A stretch of DNA of 64,000 nucleotides from Eurosta solidaginis (taxonomy: Eukaryota; Arthropoda; Insecta; Diptera; Tephritidae): NCBI RefSeq assembly GCF_040869045.1, contig NC_090319.1, positions 387,515,601-387,579,600 on the forward strand, given 5' to 3'. Position 1 is the first letter of the stretch, and every line of letters begins with the position of its first letter. The notes beneath the pieces were generated by a model that had not been told where the DNA came from, searched no databases, and saw only the letters and a program-made list of their open reading frames with translations. This document shows, piece after piece, positions 11,308-23,898 of the stretch. A program made the position numbers and the translations under genes.

Positions 11308-12419
11308 TATGTACTAAAGCATCTGAAAAGCAAGAAAAAATTATGTGTGAAAATTTGTTGTATATGTAAATATTTAATAGAAACAAGTAAAACTCGATAC
11401 AGAGGCTAGACTAAAAAAAAATTTTACATTTACACACAGGTGTATTGAATACCAAAAAGAAGTTGAAAACTCTTGAAAACGGGATACAATTGCAAACCTC
11501 ATAAAAGCACAAAAGCATCGATAAGAGTTTTTGCAACTTACTTGAGATTTGTAATTTGGAAAGAGGAAGCAGAGATATATTGTGTGAGTATAAAGGAGTT
11601 CTAAGATGATATTTCTTTGTGCTCAATAATGAACAAGTAATTTATGAATGTTCTATGAATTTTCATTTCTAAAACATATGTAGTTTATTACGTTGGCCTG
11701 ACAGCGCCTATGATATACTTTTGGTTTTCTTTTACCTTCATCTTTCCCTAAATATTGGCAAATAAGTTTATGTAAAACATCATATGTACTAAGTGTTATG
11801 TTAACTTTATTATAAGTACAAATGCTATGCCTACAATCATTTTTATGCTATTTTTTGTGCGTTAATTACTAATTCAAATACTACGAAATAAATATTGTCA
11901 ATATTATATTGCTGTGAATGTTCAACGTTTGACAGTAAATTGAAAAAAATAAAAGAAACAAAAATATGTACTAAATTGGTTTCACAAAAACATATGAATA
12001 TCCTTATCTCCATGTACAAAGCGCAGTTTATGCAGGCAGTCGCCCATAAATCAAAATTTGAAAGAAAGTCTGAAACACCCTTCGGAATAATTGTTAAAAA
12101 ACATTGCGACCATGGAGAGTACTATAACTTGGACTTCGTTAGACTAGGGCTGATTACATTCAACTCGGCGTCTAGACACCAAAACCCAAATAAAGCAAAG
12201 CTTGACGACAACCATAGCCAAGCATTGACTATTTGATTACTTTAAACGCGACCACCGCAACAAATATAAATTAATGCAAACAGTAGCGAATCATTAAGAA
12301 AAAGATTGAATTTAATTTCAGTTTTTACTGACAAAATAAAAAGGACGCCACTCACTGTAGCCACCGAAAACAGATCGGAGCAAATCATAAGAAATAAAAA
12401 ATTGACACATTTTTTAATA

Positions 12420-12680
12420 CTAATCGATACATTTTCGATAAAAAACCGGTATTTTTCGATATCAAATTGATAACTCTTTTATAGCAAAACGATATTTTTA
12501 TATAATGTGAAACCATAATTTTTCGGTACTAAATCGATAACTTTTGAGAACAAATCGTTAGTTCTTGGTAATATTTTGACAAATTTTCTTTAGATAATCG
12601 ACACCTTTTGAAAAAAAATAACAAACCGATAGTTTTTTATTAACATCGGTGAATTTTCGATAAAAAAGCTCTCTTCGACA
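12420..12680. promoter_or_regulatory. second cluster of CGATA words
   Basis: At least seven CGAT words (AATCGATAC, TTCGATAAA, TTCGATATC, AACGATATT, AATCGATAAC, CCGATAG, TTCGATAAA) in about 260 bp, in both orientations. Same interpretation and same caution as the cluster at 9661. Confidence 0.25.
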
Positions 12681-14029
12681 TTCACCGATGTAAGTTAAAT
12701 GACTTAAAGGTTGCTAATGATGTTTATAAACACATTTTCTCCGCTTTTTTTCGTTCCATATGTGTTTGTTTACTTGCAGCGCTGTTGATGGAAATGTAAA
12801 TAAATTGAGAAAATATGTGGGAAACATTTCATCATACTAGTATTTGTATGTCAAACAATAGGTGGAGGAAATGAAAAAAGGCGCAGGAGGAAATTCAACT
12901 ACACTGCGCAAATGGAAAATACAGCGAAATAAAATGTAAAAATTTAAAAGCAAAATAAGTCAATAGCACTTGTCGCTGATGCGGTAATGCTGTCTACAGT
13001 GCATGTTGTATACAACAACAAAAATATATAAGGGCAGAAGTCGACAAAGTTATTTACTTATGTAATAGATGAATAGATCTATTTTTCCAGGTAGCATTTG
13101 CAATTCCAACAATATTATGAATTTATGCACATAAGCAAATATATGGCCTGGGCCGAAGCAATTTCGAGAAACAACTTTGAATTTCTATGGTGAAAAAAAT
13201 AACAGGTTCCAAGCTAGTTTGAACTTTGCTGAAACTAATATGAAGATTATAACTCAAGATATTTTTTTAAATATTAAACTTCTTGGTAACACCACCACAA
13301 TATAGTCCACTTTCACAATTCCGTAAATTTTAGTGTTGTTGTTTATAAGATTTTGCGAACTTATTATTCAAACGTCTTATATCTCGTAATCCAAAATACT
13401 TTTAATGCAGGACAAGTTTTTCTACCTGAATATCTTAATACAGTGTATAATGACATTCAGCACATTATCACATGAAGTGTTATTTAGTTAGTCAAGTATA
13501 ATTTTTCTTCTATTACTTTGATGTAAATTTGAACTTGAAGTTGTAAACAAGCTTGCATTTTGATGGGTTGCCCTTGTGAAAACTAGAAAAGAAACAAAAT
13601 AAGAAGTGATGAAATAGAATAAGCTCTTCTCAAATACCTAAATTCATAAATATATGATACATACGTATTTATATGACTTGTAAATAAGAAGAGGAGAAAA
13701 TATATAAATAAATAAAACGGTTGGGGCGTAATCACAAAAGCTTCAGATAAGCCCAACGAGCATTAGCCCATAAATTCTTAACATAATAATCTACTTTTAT
13801 TTATTTAGAATGATGAGCATGCATGTTTTGAGCCAATATGTTTGAAATAAAACTTAAAAGAGCATTAAATTTCTTTTGAACTTACACTACGAATGTACAA
13901 GAGATATTGTTACTTACTGCATACAACTACTAATTAAAGCTATTATGTTGGTAAAAATTGTTGTATGTATGCAGAATCTAAGCGTAAGCGTATGTGTAGT
14001 CATTACAATCTAAAAAGTATCGATATATT

Positions 14030-14125
14030 ATCAAAAAGTCAAAAAGTTGTCAGTTTGTTATAGGCGCATTATTTTTTATCGAAAAGTTATCGATTTGTTA
14101 TCAAAAATGTATCGACTTCTTATCG
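14030..14125. promoter_or_regulatory. third cluster of TATCGA words
   Basis: GTATCGATATATTATC, TTATCGAAAAGTTATCGATTT and GTATCGACTTCTTATCG are packed into about 95 bp directly beside a LINE fragment. Confidence 0.22.
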
Positions 14126-14400
14126 TAGTTGTTGTTGTTTTAGCGATAAGGACACTCTCCGAAGGCCTTGGGGAGTGTTATCGATAATGATTGTACTATG
14201 CCGGATGCAGTTCCGGTACTAAGTCCGACCATCTCGGGAACGATTTGTTATGACCACATGCGACCTTCTAGGCCATACCGCCCTCCCGTCCCATAGATCT
14301 ATGAAGAGATTGGTTTAGGATTGGATTAGGTTGGAGAAGCTATATATTGCGCTGGCAGCCCCTTGAAAGGGTTCCGCTACAACCCCTTGAATCTATCGTA
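14126..14400 (-). mobile_element. LINE 3'-end fragment
   Basis: Starts with GTTGTTGTTGTTTTAGCG, the plus-strand image of a CAA-type LINE tail like that at 5224, and continues with GC-richer sequence (GGACACTCTCCGAAGGCC, CCGGTACTAAGTCCGACC) unlike its surroundings. Reading frames are broken. It looks like the 3' piece of a second jockey-like element, distinct from the 5224 copy. Confidence 0.45.
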
Positions 14401-14714
14401 GTGCTACCAGGTTCTTATCGGCTAACCGATCGAAAACCCAATAATTTGCTACCAGAAATGCGCTGATAATAAAACACTAACTTTTTGGTATTGGAAAAAG
14501 CCCAAATTTTTTTTTCTGGTAAAGTTACTTTTGTTGCAGCTTAACTTCAACCCCTGGACGAGTTCTAGGTAACTTAAAAATAGAAGTTTTCTAGACGATC
14601 ACCTACTTCCATATGCCAAACAACAAGACATTGAAAAAACTAAAAGTATTTGAAAATGAGTGTGTCATACTTTGTTTTTGGCCAAAAATGCGAAATATTC
14701 GCAATAAAACTGGG

Positions 14715-14835
14715 CAAAATCGTTTAACAAAGACGCCCACTTTTGCCAATACTTAGTGTTAAGAAATTGAAAGTAAAGTTTACGATGGAAGCTATCAACT
14801 GAGTATGAATGTACGGTTACACCCGAACTTTGAAC
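14715..14835 (-). repeat. family A end fragment
   Basis: AAAGACGCCCACTTTTGCC followed by CAACTGAGTATGAATG and CGGTTACACCCGAACTT matches the hairpin end of family A in minus orientation. The rest of the element is absent. Confidence 0.6.
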
Positions 14836-17749
14836 TAAAAAATTGGTGTTCGAACATCAGACTTGGAAAATAATGAAAACAAAATTTGGATTATTTAGCT
14901 TCCCAACATGTAGGGTAAGAACATCTTCATTATAAACAAGGATCAAGTCGTTTACATATATATCTCATATATTGGAAACCTAAAATATATTGGAACGATT
15001 TAGTTTGGAGACAGTTCGGTTTCGACATTGCGCCATATTTAGTGATATTTTTCGAAGGAAAACGACTTCGTCAGATTTCCCTTCCGTCAGATTACAACAC
15101 ACTCACAGACATACACATATATATATGTACCGAAGTATATCTCCAAATTAGAAACCTAAAACTACACGTATTTGAGTCACTACTTCTAACTATTAATGTC
15201 TCCGTCATCTCCCATAACGTATTGTAAAAGTCCATTGGCCGTCTGCTTTCAAATCAAAGGCAAACAACGTGTTTTACAAATTTGCTTTTACGCTGCTCAT
15301 TTGCTTTACAATGTTGTCGGCATCAGCGCATATTTCCAATGTTGTCACTCCCTCCAAAGAGCTCTTGCAATGCTAGCACCTGCGTTGCGAATGTGAAAAG
15401 TGAGCACGCGATTATATTCATTTAATGCCCGCAGCAACAACAACAAACAATAAAACCTGAATCAACACAAACACAAACGCAAAGCCACTCTCACTTTGCA
15501 TCCTGGAATTTCCTGTACGCTGCACCCAATTTTGTTTATCTATTTGCCAGCGCTGTTGCTGCAGCTGCTGTCTTAGCTTTGAGGTGGTTTGAGCTCTTGA
15601 CGAATTGTTCTGCTTCAAAGCGTCCTAAATGCATTGTGATATGTGTGCCCGGTAGCATTGATAGCAACAAATAACACTAAAGACAAATTACAACTACGCA
15701 CTAATAATAGTTATTCTTGCAATACGAACAAAAGCGCATTACCAAGCAAAATGCCAGTTGCAGTTGCAGTTGGACGGTTTTTAGTTGCCGAGTTTCTGAT
15801 TCTGATTGTTGGTTGCAGTTCGTTGGTTGGCTGTCGTGATATTATAAGTAGGTACATAAGTACTGCACCCCATAGTAAAACTTCAAATTGGGCACAAAAA
15901 ATCTAGCAAATAGAAGTTCTAAATGAATAAAAACTAGCCTTAGCTAGATGAGAAGGATATCAACAAAAAATTAAAAAAAGTAGAAAAAATTGCCCTAAAT
16001 AATTTTTTTATTGTAGTTTTCTTGTTTTCAGTGCCAGTGACTCCAGGAATTTTAAATTAAAAAATGTTCGATACAATTGCAAGTGTTGTCAACTATGTCG
16101 ACACCCAGCTTGACTATGTGGATGTTCAATCCTCTCTACGTAGTTACAGTGAACGCTTGCATTCAATGGACCTCTTCCTAGACCAACGACTCATTCCCAG
16201 GGGACTGTGTTAAAGATTTCACAGGAGGCTGTTCCTGGCACACAATAGTCTGTCCTGCGTAGGATTAAGTCGAAACTGGTGAGAATGCTGAGACTTCAAT
16301 GCTCAGATCAATCAGGCGCTCCTGATTGGTCTGAAGTCGTTGCTGATATGTGAGAGCTCTTACCGGGAGAGAAAAAATTTGATCAAGCGAGTTCATAACC
16401 CACACAAATTAACTTTCTTGCAGGAGAACCACACATATTACTGCAGGTCCAACAAATGCAGGTATGAAGGGAGAAGTTCTTACACAACCGGGCATCAGGA
16501 AAATGATTGTCCTTCAGAAGCCTTAGTGGTTTCATGCTACTCCTTGCACAGCCTCCATTAACATTCTATAGGTAGCCTAATTTCGCTATCCTTATTTTTT
16601 ACTTAAAAATCCCCAAAGATCCTGATCCTTTCTTCTCCTCCTAGCTCTATTGAGAAGCTGCCTGCTTGAAGCTCTAGGTTCATTGAAAGATTCCGATCAA
16701 GAAGGGCGCTTTCCCCTTCCCCTATAAGCACTCATCGTGCAGGACCTGTTTTCAGCCAGAGTATTTATGGCTTTTTGGGATAAGTTGGTGTTCACATCAG
16801 GCTTCGCAGACAATAGATCCTCCAAAAAGCTTTAGTACAGGTAATAATTTAGGGTGTATAGAAGTTAATTTTCGGGTACTAACTTCATTTACACATAATT
16901 GAAAATATCCGTGTAAAGAGAAGGACTACTCGTTAAGAAATATTAGACCAGATTTCCGATCTACCATTTCTCTGTTAAGCAGTTTGGAAGGCTCATTACC
17001 ATCTCTTCTCTTTCCACCGTTACAACTCAGTCACACTGGCTGATTAGTTCAGTATGGCAGCATGGTAATAAGTTGGCTGCTTGGTTGGGGCAATAATATC
17101 AAGCACATTTACCTGCAAACAGCAAATGCAACTACTTCTTTAATAAAAATGTTTGAAATAAAGTTCGTTAACAAGATATAACCTCTCACAAAGGTAGATT
17201 TAATACAACAACATCAAGAGAAAAAGGGGCAGACAAATATGAATATGCTTAAAACTAGTTGAACGAGAGCCAGAATATAAAAAAGTGATTTAGAAAAGTT
17301 TAATGTTCTTTTTTCGTTTTGATGTTGCAAAAAAACTCATACCCACTTAACACTTACGCTTTGCTTTATGACAACCAAAACCATTGAAGTTCCCTACAAA
17401 CACCAGCAGGTGGCTAACACTTTTTCATAATGTAGCAAGAAAAACTTAACAGACGACCGCTTTAAAGTGATGCGGTGTGTTTAAAAGGAATAGAAAGATG
17501 CGCTGGTAAAGCGTTATTGTGCTAGGTGCTAGGGGCACTGCGGCGGAAATGTGCATTCATGTGCATTGAAAGTGAAAGAATGAATTAAGAAAAGCTTTTG
17601 CTATGTGGCGGCGAATGAGGGTGGAAACGAGTTGAGGTGCAGAAATTGCATGTTGCTGCGTTCGATGAAGATTGAAAGGGCGCTTTAGTAATCATTTTAT
17701 GGTGAACGCTCTCTGCGGAGATGCGATTCTGGCAGGAAGTGGTTGGCAT
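14836..17749. other. AT-rich intergenic DNA
   Basis: No recognisable gene. A fragment at about 14990-15050 (TTGGAACGATTTAGTTTGG, TTCGGTTTCGACATTGCGCC) resembles one at 51607-51680. CAG/GTT-rich simple sequence at about 15420-15850 gives glutamine-rich or valine-rich frames that I do not accept as genes. A GC-richer patch at 16080-16560 is unidentified. Confidence 0.45.
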
Positions 17750-18099
17750 CAGAGCCGTAGAGAGAAAATCCGGGCCCGGGACTAAACAATTTACGGGCCC
17801 CCAATAAAAAATCCAATAATACATTTGATTAATTTGAATTAATGACGTCTCAGTGGTGAATCATTATTGATGGAGTACATAAAAAAAAAATTTTGCCACA
17901 TCAACTAAATGATTTTTGGACTAAGAGCTGAAAATAAAATTAACACAGAATATTTACTATTTATACTATTTTATTGTAACGTAGAAATAAAATTCTCTTT
18001 TAACAGCCACATATTGTTTCAAATAATCTTTTCTAGTTATGTATTTGGTATCATTTTAGATAAATATAATGATGATTATAAATTTCAATTGTTCAGTAT

Positions 18100-19735
18100 A
18101 GAAGGTTCGGATATCAAAGAGTGGCTTTTCTTGCTTTTGTCGCTGCCAAATTTTTTATCATAATATCAAAATTTAACTGTCGTGCCAAAACGGATTCAAC
18201 ACAAAGCGTGGCAAGTTCTGAAACTCGCTCTTGAGATGAACACGATCTATAAAAGTTTTTGATTCTTGAATGGACGCTGAAGGAACATTCTGCACTAGCT
18301 ACAGAGACAGGTAAAGATAAAGATACGTAAGCAGCACAAATGTTGGGGAAAATTCTATACAGATTTTGAACATATGTAGATGGCGTTTAGCAATTCCAAT
18401 GGTGACATACCTTTATCAAAATTTGCTTCGTAAATGTGGTTCAAGTGAATTATTTCGCATTCTAAGCTTTGAGAAATGTCCGACTTGTATTTTTCGACAA
18501 ATTTTGCTGCGCTGGCCCGAACCGTAGTTTCATCTATGTCTTCAAATTGCCACAAAAAGGAAAACGTCTCGCTCAAATTTCTCATAGCTGCAAATCGTTC
18601 AGTAATGCCAATGATTATGGAATCAACGATCACCAGGAATGTATTGGTTTTAAGATCAGACTCTGGATCATATGTAATCATCTCACTTCCATAAAACATT
18701 TCTGTACAACTCCGAAGGAAGTAATTGCAGCCGTACAACATCCTGCAGCATCAACACCACATAAATTGAGACTGTGGGTTGCACAAGGCGAGTAATCAGC
18801 ATTCGAGTTTTTGTCGAGAATGTGACGTAGTGCTCCGTTGTAAGCTCCTTTCATATTGGCGCCGTTATCGTACCCTTGTGCACGACAATCTTCAATTAAG
18901 TATAGCAAATTAGATCAGCGATTTGCTGACCTGTTTTTTGGTTACAATTCATGAAAGCCAAAAACCGTTCTTGAATTGTAAAATTTGTTGCTTTCGAATT
19001 GAAATGGTGTTAGCGCAAAATGAACGTAGTCAACGTGACTAGCATCAGGCATAGCATCAACGATAATAGCAAAATACTTGGCTTTCTTGCGTTGATCTTA
19101 TATAGTTTCCCTCACGTGCTTTGCACAAATTTCTATAAACTCGTTCTGAATGTCTGGGGAAAGATAGTGAACTTGTAAACGTTTGCGCTGCTGTTGTGAA
19201 ATCCTAACTTTCTCCAAATGATCTCTAAGTATCGGATCATAATGGCTTATGAGATTTTAGATGCCCAAAAAATGTCCATTATTTCGTTCACCAAGATATA
19301 TACTTTCGCCTCTGAAAGCTAGGCCTCTTTCACCCATAATATAATATAGTGTCAAAAATTCTATATAACATTTCTTTCCACTTTTGAGTTTCAGTGATTA
19401 GCTGATCATTGATAAGTGTATCAATTGTAGCCTCCTTTTGAATTAAATTTTGAAAAGATCGCCAATGAATATAACATTTAATGTGATCTTGAGTATTTTC
19501 GTGTGCTGGTAGTTTATCGTATAGCTTCTTATATACCTGGAATTTCGAATATCCGCGAGGACAACAAATTTTAGGTCGATTTAAAATATTGGTGCCTAAC
19601 AGACGACATGGTAGGCAATAAAAAGCATTGCTACTGGCACTCCACACTAACCTGTCACGCTCCACTTTATCTCCATTTGGCAAGATTCTGTTTAACAACG
19701 GGGTAGGAAATGCCTCGTCATGACAATCACGAGGA
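18100..19735 (-). pseudogene. hAT transposase with TTF/ZMYM-type zinc finger, broken
   Basis: The protein would cut and move its own hAT element. On the minus strand: 19698-19330 holds the N-terminal zinc-finger region (FYCLPCRLLG, then CPRGYSKFQVYKKLYD and HENTQDHIKC). About 19140-18680 holds the RNase-H-like core, including DCRAQGYDNGANMKGAYNG and CATHSLNLCGVDAA, both hallmark strings of ZMYM1-like hAT proteins. 18741-18355 holds the alpha-helical insert and, near 18310-18190, the frame encodes ASAECSFSVHSRIKNF, the C-terminal dimerisation motif of hAT transposases. The region 19330-18910 needs several frame changes, and stops separate the other pieces. All domains are recognisable, so the copy decayed in place rather than being deleted. 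Confidence 0.85.
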
Positions 19736-19737
19736 AA

Positions 19738-20552
19738 AACAAGTAAGGAAGGCTAAGTTCGGGTGTAACCGAACATTACATACTCAGCATGAGTTCTGTG
19801 AGTTCTGCTCATCTGAGTATAATTATAGCTGCGTTGGTTTCGGAGGGTTTCGTAGATGGTTTATAAGTGGTTTTTAATTTCATATCACATACGTTTGAGA
19901 AATATCGACCAAATTGTAGACCAAGGGTGACGTTTTTTGGAACGATTTTCCTTCATCCTTTGTCAAATAAGGGAAAATAATCATGTATGAAAATGAACTT
20001 AGAGTAACCCTGGAATGTGTGCTTGTATGACATGTGTATCAAATGACAGGTATTAAAGAGGGTTTTAAAAGGGAGTGGCCCTTAGTTGTATATGTGAAGG
20101 AATTTTCGAGATACCGACCAAAATGTGGACCAGGGTGACCAAGAACATCATCTGTCGGGTACCGCTAATTTGTTTATGTAATAACACGAACAGGAATCTG
20201 CCATGATTCCAGAACTTTTTCATTTTCTTCTACTTAATATTTTAAAAAGTTTTTTTTTAAAGTTATATTTTGCGTCAATAAACCAATCCAATTACCATGT
20301 TTCATCCGTTTTTTCGTATTTGGTATAGAATTATGGCATTTTTTTCATTTTTCGAAATCTTCGATATCAAAAAAGTAGGCGTGGTCATAGTCGGATTTAG
20401 TCCATTTTTAATACCAAGATAAAGTGAGTTCAGGTAAGTATGTACGTGAACTAACTTTAGTAAAGATATATCGAATTTTGCTCAAGTTATCGTGTTAACG
20501 GCCGATCGGATGGACAGACGGTAGACAGTGTATACAAACTGGGCGTGGGTTC
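19738..20552 (+). repeat. family A copy, 3'-truncated
   Basis: Starts with AACAAGTAAGGAAGGCTAAG and its hairpin, followed by little more than one diverged 130-bp unit, and breaks off after ACAAACTGGGCGTGGG. It lies between the hAT transposase start and the hAT right end, so it probably inserted into that element. Confidence 0.8.
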
Positions 20553-20595
20553 TTAAAATCAAAATTACCATCTTTTACATATTTATATGTATTTG

Positions 20596-20846
20596 TATAT
20601 GGGGTATTCCATCCCATTTCGACCAATTTTGAACCCGACCCTTTTAGAATTGGCTGCAGGTTTTTCTTCTTTTTCTAGCTTACGAAAGACGTTTTTCAGA
20701 ATTTTTTCAAATTTTTTCATCCAACTCAAAAAAAGTTATGAATTTTTAAAAAACACCGTTTTTGTTTTCAAAATGCTATAACTTTTTCAAAAATTGACCG
20801 TTTGAGATCCCAAAATTGGTGGAAATGGGATGGAATACCCCATATA
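20596..20846. mobile_element. MITE with 36-bp terminal inverted repeats
   Basis: TATATGGGGTATTCCATCCC... at 20596-20631 and its complement at 20811-20846 match over 36 bp with a single mismatch. The 251-bp unit encodes nothing. The flanking bases are TA-rich, so the target duplication cannot be fixed. Confidence 0.75.
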
Positions 20847-21436
20847 CATGTGTATTTAAGCGTATACATGCATACATGTATATTAAATTCAATTTATCTA
20901 CACATTCGTACATATCAACATATGAGTAAATATGTTTACATAGAAATATTCATACTCTTCATAAAGTATTAATATATATATTTGTAGAAAATAAGTTATT
21001 ATATTTATTGCGAGAAATATTACACTTTAAAAATCGGTGAATAGAGGTGTGAAAACTAATGAAAAAATAGGTACAGTTTATTACTTATAAAGTTTTATTT
21101 AAATATTGCATTAATTGTATGAAATAAATTTCTTTAAATTGCAATACAAATATTTCTTGGATAACATTTTGAGATTCCTGGGCCCTCCCAAAGCCCGGGC
21201 CCGGGGTAAATTACCCCTCATCCCCCCCCTCTCGTCGGGCCTGGCTAGTTCTCTTTTTTTAGGGGCGTCTGGATCATTCGCGTATAACTCTTTCGAATTA
21301 CTCTTCGTTTCTGCTTACCCGTCTGTATAGCTTTTGTTGTCTTGTGGTCACGCTGTCATTGCTCTAGTAGCAGTGCTCCATTATTACGGTCTAAAGTTTA
21401 AAATTGCATAGATATTTGCTATACTTAATAAAGAGT

Positions 21437-21476
21437 AGCTCGGCCTCAGTCTTCTCGGAGGTAAATCGCGCCAAAT
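21437..21476 (+). repeat. possible SINE tail fragment
   Basis: AGCTCGGCCTCAGTCTTCTC and GGAGGTAAATCGCGCC resemble the 3' end of the SINE at 29477 (AGCTCGGCCTTAGATCTCTT then GGAGGTTATCGCGCC). Only about 40 bp match. Confidence 0.35.
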
Positions 21477-21687
21477 GTTTGTTTTTTGTAAGCAGTTTGA
21501 TTTTGAGCTGAATCATTCTGATTCTATGTGTATAAGGCTTGTCTGTGCATAAGGCTTTCTGCGTTGTTGCTTTTGTTTCAGCACCAACTATGGCCTGAAC
21601 TCTGGGGTTTTTATGATCTTTGATTAAATCGTCTATTCATTTCTTTCTTTCATTCTTTGGCAGGCTCGAAATATCATTAATATCACA

Positions 21688-21797
21688 CAGTGGCGCATAG
21701 TCGTAGTTAAAATAAAATAAGTTTTAAATTTTGTTGCAGCTTTTTTGACAGATAGCTGATAGAAAATTATGTCAAAAAGCTGCAACTATGCGCCAGT
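21688..21797. mobile_element. small hairpin MITE
   Basis: CAGTGGCGCATAG at 21688-21700 faces CTATGCGCCAG at 21786-21796, and an inner pair (GTTGCAGCTTTTTTGAC against GTCAAAAAGCTGCAAC) makes most of the 110-bp unit a hairpin. CAGTGGCG is a common hAT-type start. No flanking 8-bp duplication was seen. Confidence 0.5.
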
Positions 21798-21799
21798 AT

Positions 21800-23898
21800 G
21801 TTTAATTCTTCTCAGTTTTTCCATCGTAATAAAAATACAACAATTTAATAAAAAAGAGATTATAGTGAATACGTTGAAACTCATCAAATTTACGAATGTA
21901 ACAAATCAATAGACGATTAAATCAAATATTATTATTCTATGTTTATATCAATGCAGAAAAACAACATCTTTGAAATAAACTCAAACTTTACATGGACACC
22001 CTAATGTGCACATATCCATCACCGGCATGTTCTTAAACCTTTTATTATGACTACACTTAAATAACTAGGCTCATTTTGGTAAAAAAGGGCAGATGTTTTT
22101 TTATTACACAATGCGAGGAGGCAAGCCCTAAAATGTTTAAAAAAAAGTTTTAAAACTACATTGACACACACATAGACATAAGACCGTTCCATGAAATACT
22201 TTTTTGTTATAATGTAGTCACTTTAGCACAATTGTGATCGATCTACCACATCTTTGGCAAATTACCCTTTCCACCTCATCCACCCTCTCTTTTGAAAGTA
22301 TACCACAATTTTGTTTGCCAGCATGTTGTTATCAGAAATTTAAAAAAAAATTGGTTTTTCAATATGAATTTCATGATAGGCTTATTCTCTCAATCTAGAA
22401 ACCGTAGTAAACGTAGAAAATATTCCACGTTTTCTAGACCAAATATACAACACTTAGAGAAAGCACCGCTTACATAAGCAATATCCTTTCTATTAGATCC
22501 TGCATTTAGCGCCAAAAGTCTAGTAAAAATATATGAATTTTATGCATTGGAAATGTTTACAGAACTGCCGCGCAAAGAAATTCGGTGTTTTTCTAATTAA
22601 AATTTCAGTTTAAACTTCTTTTGTCAGCTCTATAAATTTTCTATTAAAATATATCACTATACATATATACCGAATGTCGTATAGAAAATGCAAGAACTGT
22701 AGAAAATTTTTCACAAATGTATATTGTTGTTGCATTTTGAAAAATTTTGACAGTAAAATGAAAAACTTTCAACGTTTTCTATGGGTACTAGTCAGAGAGA
22801 ATACCCCTAATGTTATTTTACTCACCCGAAATTATTTTAAGATGAACCTTTTCATATTGAAAATTATACAGAAAATATTTTCGCGAGCTCAGTTGACATT
22901 TTCCAGGTACAATGGAAATTATTAGATTTGATTGGAACAAGCTTTTATTTTAAAAGTTCTACTACGCTTTTTTAAGAGATCTACCGCGGATTATTCTTAA
23001 ATTTACCACCAAATTGGTTTTGGAAGTGGCAACACTGATACAAACACGACGGGGCGAGAAGTAAGAAGTTTTCCGTAAAATATGTGATTTGCTTTTTATT
23101 TTATTTTTTACATGCTTCCGCTAAAGAATTAATTCCCTAAGAAAAACTTTTTTTTCTTGTTTTAGGAAAATTATTACAATGTATGTATATTAGAACGATT
23201 TTCCATTATCTCTTGTCATCATTTATTTATTTTTTTTATTATTTATTTATCCACCCTGTCGGAAAATCAACAAAACAAAATAAAAAAATTATTACGCTTT
23301 GTTGAGGAAACCATTCCTATGACGAAAACTCTTTTCAATTATTGATTTTCCATTAGTTGTTTTCCTCAGATTTAGGAGTTTTTTTCGTTGTATGTAGAAT
23401 ACAAATATAAATATTTTTCTGAAACCGTCAAATGTACATATTAATGCGCATACTACTGTCACATTAAAATAACCTAAATGAATTGAAGGAGTGTTATTTT
23501 GTGTGCGTGTGTATTGGGGAAGGCATTAATGAGCAGATGAGAAGACTCATGCCACAAAATAAAAAAAATGTAACTTGAAAACGGGGGGTATTCCAAATTT
23601 AATTAAGGGATATTTTGCTTCGTTGTTGGAAACATTTTAAGATGTTTATTTTAAATTAGAGATGTTTTGAAATTTGAAGGCAGATAACAGTGAAATCATC
23701 ACCCATGAAGCTAGATGGTTTCACTTGCTTGCTTTAGGCCATTGTTTACTATATAGTTTGGCAGCTTAAATTGAGGTTATGTTGCGAATAGAGTGGAAGG
23801 CACTCGAAGGCTGTGAAAAAATATACTCGAATGAAGTATAATGAAGGAATTGATGTTCGGAGTTTTTTCAAAATTTGCCCGAAATCCTGAATCATATC
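21800..23898. other. AT-rich stretch, no gene seen
   Basis: Contains T-rich and TTTA simple sequence near 23220-23260. Open frames at 22292, 22674 and 23749 show no recognisable motifs. Confidence 0.45.

Larger units (their letters stand above)
9063..14125. other. AT-rich intergenic DNA
   Basis: Five kilobases with no recognisable transposon ends or protein domains. A GTAT microsatellite lies at about 9361-9385. Two clusters of CGATA words are listed separately, as is one weak exon candidate at 11126. The open frame at 11895-12236 has no recognisable motif and low-complexity composition. Confidence 0.5.
17750..21250 (-). mobile_element. decayed hAT transposon, ZMYM-type, with nested repeats
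   Basis: Left end CAGAGCCGTAGAGAG at 17750 followed by CCGGGCCCGGG and GGGCCCCC; right end region 21178-21250 has GGGCCCTCCC, GCCCGGGCCCGGGG and a C-rich tract, in inverted arrangement. GC-rich ends of this kind and a CAG start are common in hAT elements whose transposase carries ZMYM/TTF zinc fingers, which is the type encoded inside (18100-19735). A clean 8-bp target duplication was not found; the right terminus is uncertain by some tens of bases. Family A (19738-20552) and a MITE (20596-20846) lie between the transposase and the right end. Confidence 0.55.

Noticed and set aside
11895..12236. Plus-strand frame of 113 codons
   Set aside because: No motif, AT-driven codon choice, and no start or splice context beyond chance.
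15418..15618. Glutamine-rich minus-strand frame
   Set aside because: Built from CAG/TTG simple repeats with no flanking coding signals.
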